Source of the DNA: Desulfurococcales archaeon ex4484_217_1
GTDB taxonomy: Archaea; Thermoproteota; Thermoprotei_A; EX4484-217-1
Reading direction: 5' to 3'
Assembly (NCBI GenBank): GCA_002254745.1
Contig: NJED01000008.1
Location: 1-19,161, forward strand
DNA: 19,161 nt
A model generated the notes under the pieces. That model was not told the origin of the DNA and did not search any database. It was given only the letters and a program-made list of their open reading frames with translations. Positions 16,001 through 19,161 of the stretch are shown piece by piece. Made by a program: the position numbers and the translations under genes. The stretch's first letter is position 1; the number at the start of each line of letters is the position of its first letter.

Positions 16001-16321
16001 TCTAACGCCTCTTCTAATGAAGGGTCCCACTAGTGTTTCTAAAACGCTTAGTGGTCTCTGAAGACCATCGTAAACTGTGCCTACTATTCCTGGACCTAAC
16101 TCGGCAACCAACGGGTTACCTGTACCTACGACTTTTTCTCCGACAGTTAGTCCTGAAGTGTCTTCGTAAACCTGTATTATTGCTTTATCTCCTTCTAACC
16201 CTATTATCTCTCCTATTAGCGCTTCTTCACCTACTTCTACTACTTCGTAAACTAGCGAGCCCCTCATACCCTCAGCAATTACTAGGGGCCCTGAAATCCT
16301 CCATATTTTACCTACTACCAT
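13013..16321 (-). CDS. atpA: A-type ATP synthase catalytic subunit A containing an intein; 16-residue gap
   Basis: Catalytic ATP-binding subunit, 1102 codons. The extein is residues 1-238 and 769-1102 (572 residues); the rest is an intein sitting inside the P-loop after GGFGTGK and before TVTLQQL. Catalytic features are otherwise present: GCGERGNEM (788-796), the IANTSNMPVAARE segment, ADSTSRWAEA and SPPGADFSEPVTQNTLR. However, at 878-886 the sequence reads MPGERAGRV, whereas the family reads MPGE, then about 16 conserved residues (GYPAYL...EFYE), then RAGRV. The gap is in frame (48 bp) at 13678/13679, flanked by GAG repeats. Restoring it gives the typical length of about 588. ATG 16321 follows GGTGATAGGAA. 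It lies eight bases upstream of atpB. Confidence 0.95.
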   Translation of the reverse strand: MVVGKIWRISGPLVIAEGMRGSLVYEVVEVGEEALIGEIIGLEGDKAIIQVYEDTSGLTVGEKVVGTGNPLVAELGPGIVGTVYDGLQRPLSVLETLVGPFIRRGVRAHALPRDKKWHFKPLIKPGTKVYGGEIIGTVPETPIIEHKVMIPPDTKGVVKEVAPEGDYTIEEPVVILEHDGQKIEVKMYHKWPVRKPRPYRRKLDPEEPLITGTRVIDYMFPLAKGGKAAIPGGFGTGKCVMPGTPVLLSDGSIKIIDEIFEKAKGGKPDNRFAEEIYKLNEPLELLGFDGEKIKPVKATYVYRGFTNKIVEIETASGRKIRVTPEHKLVIFNPEKGFEEIEARNIQAGMFLAIPRKIRILAEKVKLPIERLAKYDDVVSRDEAFNKELRSLLLATMKLGKLNELLKKTGLSKKTIRALAYKRSSSIPLKLIVALKNIYGSMDYPKVFGLRRSKLTIKMPNVVTEELAELLGLIISDGLITKRSVRFFSNDKILRERFKYLMKNLFGIEAKEKLFGTVYGVEVHSALIARLMRELGVPEKKKSHNAKVPKEILKSPDNVVAAFLRGLFLGDGSFSGNVIEYVTVSTELATGITYLLSRLGILYSAKIDEKRSRIYVTGIQELRRFYELILKSAPKIDKVVKLENYIKRKRETRLAREAIPISPRILKEIYKALSKRELEKRGIHIGNQLYLGENISKQGLEKILAITIRCKSDLQLLNFIEQVLNAMESIALDEVVNVKTRNYPTIVYDLTVEDTHNFIGGEVPTIFHNTVTLQQLTKWSYSQLNIYVGCGERGNEMADALYGFLKLKDPRTGRPLREKAVFIANTSNMPVAARETSVFLGITIGEYFRDMGYDVLLVADSTSRWAEAMREISGRLEEMPGERAGRVEVAGEPPRIGSVTVVGAVSPPGADFSEPVTQNTLRIVKALFALDVALANRRHFPAINWLISYSLYVETVERWWRKMDPEWRKIRDTAMKLLQEEAELEEIVRLVGPEALPEKDKLTLEVARMIREDFLMQNAFHEIDTFSPPEKTHLMMKTIIRFYEKAKSVLEMGITVDEIRKLPVKYRIARMKEIPYDKVEEEIKKIWLEMDKEFKDLVEKRMG
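14018..15607 (-). mobile_element. VMA-b-site intein with LAGLIDADG endonuclease
   Basis: 530-residue intein, residues 239-768 of the precursor. Splicing residues are all present: Cys239 (CVMPGTPVLLSDGS, block A), Thr323-x-x-His326 (RVTPEHKL, block B), block F near NYPTIVYDLTVEDTHNFIGG (741-760), and the C-terminal His767-Asn768 followed by extein Thr769. The homing endonuclease has two LAGLIDADG-type helices with their acidic residues, LLGLIISDG (Asp476) and LRGLFLGDGS (Asp570), plus the block D Lys in AKVPKEIL. A helix-turn-helix-like stretch precedes them (LNELLKKTGLSKKTIRALAY, 401-420). The site is the same P-loop position used by the VMA-b inteins of Thermoplasma and Pyrococcus. It appears able both to splice and to home. 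Confidence 0.95.
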
Positions 16322-16332
16322 TTCCTATCACC

Positions 16333-16692
16333 TTAAAACTCAACTGCAAAACCTATAATTCTTTTAACATACTGTTTATAATACTCTTTAACATCAGGGT
16401 GGATTGGACCTTTAATACTGGGGATCGAAACTACAACTGGTACAGACTTTCCCCTATAAGCTTCAAGAAAGTCCTCAACGTATTTTTCAAAAGTATCCTG
16501 CAAAACTATAACCCCTATCTTCGGGTCTTCTAATAATTCGGAAACATATTTTCTAACCTTCTTTTTCACTTCATCTTCAGAGCCTGATACTTCATATACT
16601 TTCGAGAGCCCAGCGAGTCTGAATCCTAACACTAAGTTTTCATCTCCAACTACTGCTATCCCATACTCTCTTATTTTACCTCTAACGCTCAA
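16333..16692 (-). CDS. atpF: A-type ATP synthase subunit F
   Basis: Small central-shaft subunit that binds D and tunes coupling. Features are the Rossmann-like start YGIAVVGDENLVLGFRLAG, the conserved IGVIVLQDTFEKYV (about residues 58-75) and PVVVSIPSIKGP. About 119 residues, the usual size being about 100-115. I chose TTG 16692 because AGGTGG lies eight bases upstream; a GTG further up at 16704 overlaps that site and would add four residues. It overlaps the end of atpC by 11 bases and precedes atpA by 11 bases, consistent with coupled translation. Confidence 0.92.
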   Translation of the reverse strand: MSVRGKIREYGIAVVGDENLVLGFRLAGLSKVYEVSGSEDEVKKKVRKYVSELLEDPKIGVIVLQDTFEKYVEDFLEAYRGKSVPVVVSIPSIKGPIHPDVKEYYKQYVKRIIGFAVEF

Positions 16693-17848
16693 CTCGCGAA
16701 CCACCTATTTTAAGGTAAGGTAAATATTTTTCATATGGTATTTTTTGGAAGAATAATCTGAAGAAGAGAAGTGTAAGCTTAACTTCTTTCTCTTTAGTGA
16801 GGAAATAATGCAGTAAAACAGCTGGTGTATGAAGTGCTGTAGAGACGTTTTCTTTAATTTTGCTAAGAGCGTAATCTAATATTTCCTTTTCAATAAGCAG
16901 TACATCTCCTGTTGCTCTATAGATGTCGACAATTCTCTTTCCAATATCGGAGTAGGATGTTTGTTCTAATTTCTCAGAAAATTCTTCCAAACTCTTCGAA
17001 TCAAGAAGACTTCTAATACCCTCCTTAGTTAAAATGTAGTATACTTCAGGTATTATATCAGCGACTTCTCTCTGGCTCTTGGCGACAATTGATCTAACAA
17101 CAATATTGATGAGGTTTAAGTCTATTAGTGAACCTATTGCCGGTAACATTTGTTCTTTACCTTTAAGCTTAAGGGAAGTATTTACAAGTTTAGACAAGTA
17201 TTTCTCATCAAGTCTCTTTTCTAAAAGAACTCTTGCCCTATAAGCTTCACGTTCCGAAGAGAGCTTCGGCTGCGCTTCCTCAATTATCATGGAGTAATCG
17301 TATAAGCCTGCTTGCCTAATAATGCTTACTACGTCATCTATTGATGTTGATTCTTTGAGCTTACTTAGTAAACCGCTTTCAAAAATTTTCCCTAGGGGGA
17401 CGAAATTCACTTTATGTAGAGATTTAGATACTAGTCTTCTAATAATTTGTTTAATGTTGAATAAATCGTATTTCTCAATGTAAACATTATATAGTATTAA
17501 GCTATCTTTAGGAAGATAGATTTTTATGGAGGAATAGTCTTTTGAAAGATACTCAAACACCAGAGTCTCAATGTCATCGTATGTTTTTATAGTAGCTGAT
17601 CTTTCCGAAATATATGTGCCCAGTTCCGTTTCGGCAAATGATTCAAGTGCTTCCTCTAAACTCTTCTTTCTTAAAGCATCTCTAATATGCTGTTCCGTAA
17701 TACATTTTGCTTCTTTCCCTTTAAGTAGAGTTGCTAAGAAGCTATATGCTCCATATCTTCTAAAACTTGTAAAACAGGCTAATATGGGAAGGAAAGCAAT
17801 GGGAATTAGAAAAACTATTAGATACGTTATTGCTTCCTCAGTAAACAA
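16682..17848 (-). CDS. atpC: A-type ATP synthase subunit C (AC39-like) with N-terminal membrane helix
   Basis: Socket subunit that connects the central shaft to the membrane ring. The 388-residue sequence shows the V-type C/AC39 pattern of three similar helical bundles, including YGAYSFLATLL near the start, the repeated bundle-start helices and the IGSLIDLNLINIVVRSI motif at about 252-268. Before the usual start there is a hydrophobic segment of about 20 residues (ITYLIVFLIPIAFLPILACF, residues 7-26), predicted to cross the membrane. It is in frame and directly behind the TTG start at 17848, which is three bases after the atpE stop, with GGTG upstream. No internal start with a good ribosome-binding site removes it. 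The gene overlaps atpF by 11 bases. Confidence 0.9.
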   Translation of the reverse strand: MFTEEAITYLIVFLIPIAFLPILACFTSFRRYGAYSFLATLLKGKEAKCITEQHIRDALRKKSLEEALESFAETELGTYISERSATIKTYDDIETLVFEYLSKDYSSIKIYLPKDSLILYNVYIEKYDLFNIKQIIRRLVSKSLHKVNFVPLGKIFESGLLSKLKESTSIDDVVSIIRQAGLYDYSMIIEEAQPKLSSEREAYRARVLLEKRLDEKYLSKLVNTSLKLKGKEQMLPAIGSLIDLNLINIVVRSIVAKSQREVADIIPEVYYILTKEGIRSLLDSKSLEEFSEKLEQTSYSDIGKRIVDIYRATGDVLLIEKEILDYALSKIKENVSTALHTPAVLLHYFLTKEKEVKLTLLFFRLFFQKIPYEKYLPYLKIGGSRVER

Positions 17849-17850
17849 GA

Positions 17851-18450
17851 CTATTCACCGAAGAGTTCCTTAGAAATTTCCGGTAGAGTTCTTGAAAGAA
17901 CCATTTCAAGTCTTGTTTCATAGCTATTATCTACTCGGAATTTGCCATCAACTGTTTCTACAATAACTCCGCCTATAATGTTTGTTTCTCTAATATCTTT
18001 AACACGGTCCTCTATTTTCATCTCCTTAATTATCTTCTTAATGGTGTCTATGTCTGCTCTATTAACATAAATAATTAATTCCGTTTGCGGTAAAGTTTCT
18101 AATGCTTCACATAAAAGTTTCCTTAAAGATTCAGAGACATTAAAATCTCTTTTTTCAAGATGTTCTTTAACCTTACCCACTATGTTATCTATAATTTTCT
18201 TCTTAATTTCAGATCGCTCCCTTCTAACCTTAAGTATTGCTTTAACAATTGTTGCTCTGGCTCTTCTTTTAGCGTCATTAACTATTTTTGCCTCCTCTTC
18301 CTCCTGCTCTCGTTTTCTCCTAAGTTTCGCTTTATTAATTATTTCTTCTGCTTCCTTACGTGCTTTCTCAAGTATTTCTTCTGCTTCAACCCGTGCTCTA
18401 TCAAGTATTGCCTTACTTACTCTCTCAAATGTCGTTTCTTCAGTGCTCAA
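17851..18450 (-). CDS. atpE: A-type ATP synthase subunit E
   Basis: Peripheral-stalk subunit. The first 90 residues are a long charged helix (RARVEAEEILEKARKEAEEI and the following Lys/Arg/Glu run), which would pair with subunit H as the stator coiled coil. The C-terminal globular part contains DRVKDIRETNIIGGVIVETVDGK and RLEMVLSRTLPEISKELFG, typical of the family. It is 199 residues, the normal length. The TTG start at 18450 has a strong GGAGGGGAG site; a nearby ATG is in a frame that closes at once. No separate subunit H gene is seen in this window; it may lie upstream of atpI. Confidence 0.93.
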   Translation of the reverse strand: MSTEETTFERVSKAILDRARVEAEEILEKARKEAEEIINKAKLRRKREQEEEEAKIVNDAKRRARATIVKAILKVRRERSEIKKKIIDNIVGKVKEHLEKRDFNVSESLRKLLCEALETLPQTELIIYVNRADIDTIKKIIKEMKIEDRVKDIRETNIIGGVIVETVDGKFRVDNSYETRLEMVLSRTLPEISKELFGE

Positions 18451-18481
18451 CCTTCATCTCCCCTCCAAGGATTTTATGTTT

Positions 18482-18964
18482 TTATATTACTAGGATTAGA
18501 GTTAGTATTGCGAAGACCATTCCGAGAATTCCGAAGAGCTCTGCATAAACTGCTAAGATAATTGATGATCCTATGTTTAGACCCTTAGTTTTAGGTAGAA
18601 ATGCTATACCTGAAGAACATATTATCCCTTGGTATGCTGCTGAAAAACCTTCGGCAAAGGCAGCTACGAGCCCTACTCCGAGAACCATTAGTCCCTTCTG
18701 TAATGCTTCATCAGCTGGTAATGCTTGTATTCCGGGCAGTATTTGCGTTATTATGTATAGTAGTATTATTAGTCCGTAGAATGTTTGTGTCATAGGTAGT
18801 GATGCGAGTAGTAGTACGTTTCTGAATTGTTTAGGGTCTTCGGAAACAGCTGCTGCACCTGCTGAACCAGCTATGCCTACCCCTATAGATGATCCTACTA
18901 GTCCTCCTGTTAGAGCTAATGTTCCACCTATTATTGCGAGTGCCGGTCCAATACCTGCTTCCAT
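18482..18964 (-). CDS. atpK: A-type ATP synthase membrane ring subunit K, two-hairpin form
   Basis: Proteolipid (c-type) subunit of the rotating membrane ring, 160 residues: a tandem duplication with four membrane helices. The first hairpin has LPMTQTFYGL (56-65), lacking the ion-carrying Glu (Met58 in its place). The second has Glu142 in VYAELFGILG. The residues that bind sodium in the Enterococcus hirae NtpK ring are all matched: Leu56, Thr59, Gln60, Gln112 (AYQGI) and Glu142. So each subunit carries one ion site, likely for sodium. ATG 18964 has GAGGGGT eight bases upstream. An AT-rich block ahead may be a separate promoter. Confidence 0.94.
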   Translation of the reverse strand: MEAGIGPALAIIGGTLALTGGLVGSSIGVGIAGSAGAAAVSEDPKQFRNVLLLASLPMTQTFYGLIILLYIITQILPGIQALPADEALQKGLMVLGVGLVAAFAEGFSAAYQGIICSSGIAFLPKTKGLNIGSSIILAVYAELFGILGMVFAILTLILVI

Positions 18965-19000
18965 GTTTATTTACCCCTCTTTTCCTTTTCCCTACATGTG

Positions 19001-19020
19001 TTTTTAATTTTTATATTATA
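19001..19020 (-). promoter_or_regulatory. Possible internal TATA-like promoter for atpK
   Basis: On the minus strand TATAATATAAAAATTAAAAA lies 37-56 bases ahead of the atpK start, in the 82-base gap after atpI. It could drive extra transcripts from atpK onward, since the ring subunit is needed in many copies. It is a composition-based pattern only. Confidence 0.4.
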
Positions 19021-19046
19021 GAGGCTTATAGACTATGTGACCATAA

Positions 19047-19160
19047 TTAGGGCGGTTTAACTATTATTCTTCTCCTAAGTATGAGCTTTAGTGGGCTATA
19101 TTCTATGCCTCCTCCTTCATAGAATTTTGGAAGGAATTCTACAAAACATAGTCGCAATGA
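19047..19160 (-). CDS. atpI: A-type ATP synthase subunit I, C-terminal end (partial)
   Basis: Only the last 37 codons are in the window; the gene continues past its right edge. The residues LRLCFVEFLPKFYEGGG match the conserved end of the large membrane stator subunit I (a-subunit), where the usual text is LRLHFVEFFSKFYEGGG, followed by SPLKLILRRR. This places the membrane stator immediately upstream of atpK, as in other archaeal ATP synthase operons. The Cys in place of the common His is a small difference. Nothing more can be said about the missing part. Confidence 0.88.
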   Translation of the reverse strand, partial: SLRLCFVEFLPKFYEGGGIEYSPLKLILRRRIIVKPP

Positions 19161-19161
19161 A

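Noticed and set aside
18160..18561. Plus-strand Phe/Leu/Cys-rich frames opposite atpE and atpK as membrane proteins
   Set aside because: Hydrophobicity arises from reading the antisense of Lys/Glu-rich and membrane codons; the real genes are on the minus strand.

Overview
The window is chromosomal DNA from an archaeon. It is AT-rich by eye. The evidence is an A-type (archaeal V-like) ATP synthase operon in the order I-K-E-C-F-A-B-D, an archaeal-type ribosomal protein S19, a UPF0216/DUF61 protein (a mainly archaeal family), a ThiD-ThiN fusion, and AT-rich TATA-like boxes upstream of several genes. Many genes start with GTG or TTG behind clear GGTG/GAGG Shine-Dalgarno sites. Lys/Glu-rich proteins suggest a thermophile, possibly of the Thermoproteota/TACK side, but the lineage cannot be fixed from the sequence alone.

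Layout. Bases 1-525 hold an Lrp/AsnC-like regulator with an apparent one-base frameshift. It converges on a site-2-type membrane protease (522-1175, minus). From a shared intergenic region a plus-strand unit runs outward: a small two-helix membrane protein, a DUF1028 protein with a peptidoglycan-binding-like tail, and an M48 membrane metalloprotease (1286-3095). It collides with a minus-strand unit of an HD-domain protein, ThiDN and ribosomal protein S19 (5404 down to 3049). A lone all-helical hypothetical gene (5549-5950, plus) has a good promoter. Everything from 5974 to the end is on the minus strand: an MFS transporter, a MoxR-type AAA+ ATPase paired with a large VWA protein, a 54-residue coiled-coil protein, DUF61, and the ATP synthase operon, of which the first gene (subunit I) is present only as its last 37 codons.

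How it works together. The ATP synthase genes encode the A3B3 catalytic head, the D/F central shaft, the C socket, the E stalk and the K ring. K carries the complete residue set of a sodium-binding site. The catalytic A subunit is interrupted exactly in its P-loop by a 530-residue intein with an apparently intact LAGLIDADG endonuclease, so active enzyme requires protein splicing.

The most striking feature is a set of lesions in genes that should be essential. Subunit B has lost about 58 bp, with a frameshift, just after its GLPHN motif. Subunit A lacks about 16 very conserved residues in frame. S19 ends abruptly at GHY, about 25-30 residues early, at a junction where the opposing M48 gene also runs into foreign sequence. 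The Lrp gene needs one extra A. Missing tens of bases at four sites in 19 kb is more typical of an assembly or consensus problem than of biology, but the reads have to decide. No tRNA, rRNA, CRISPR array, insertion sequence or tandem repeat was seen, and no stretch above 300 bases lacks a gene.
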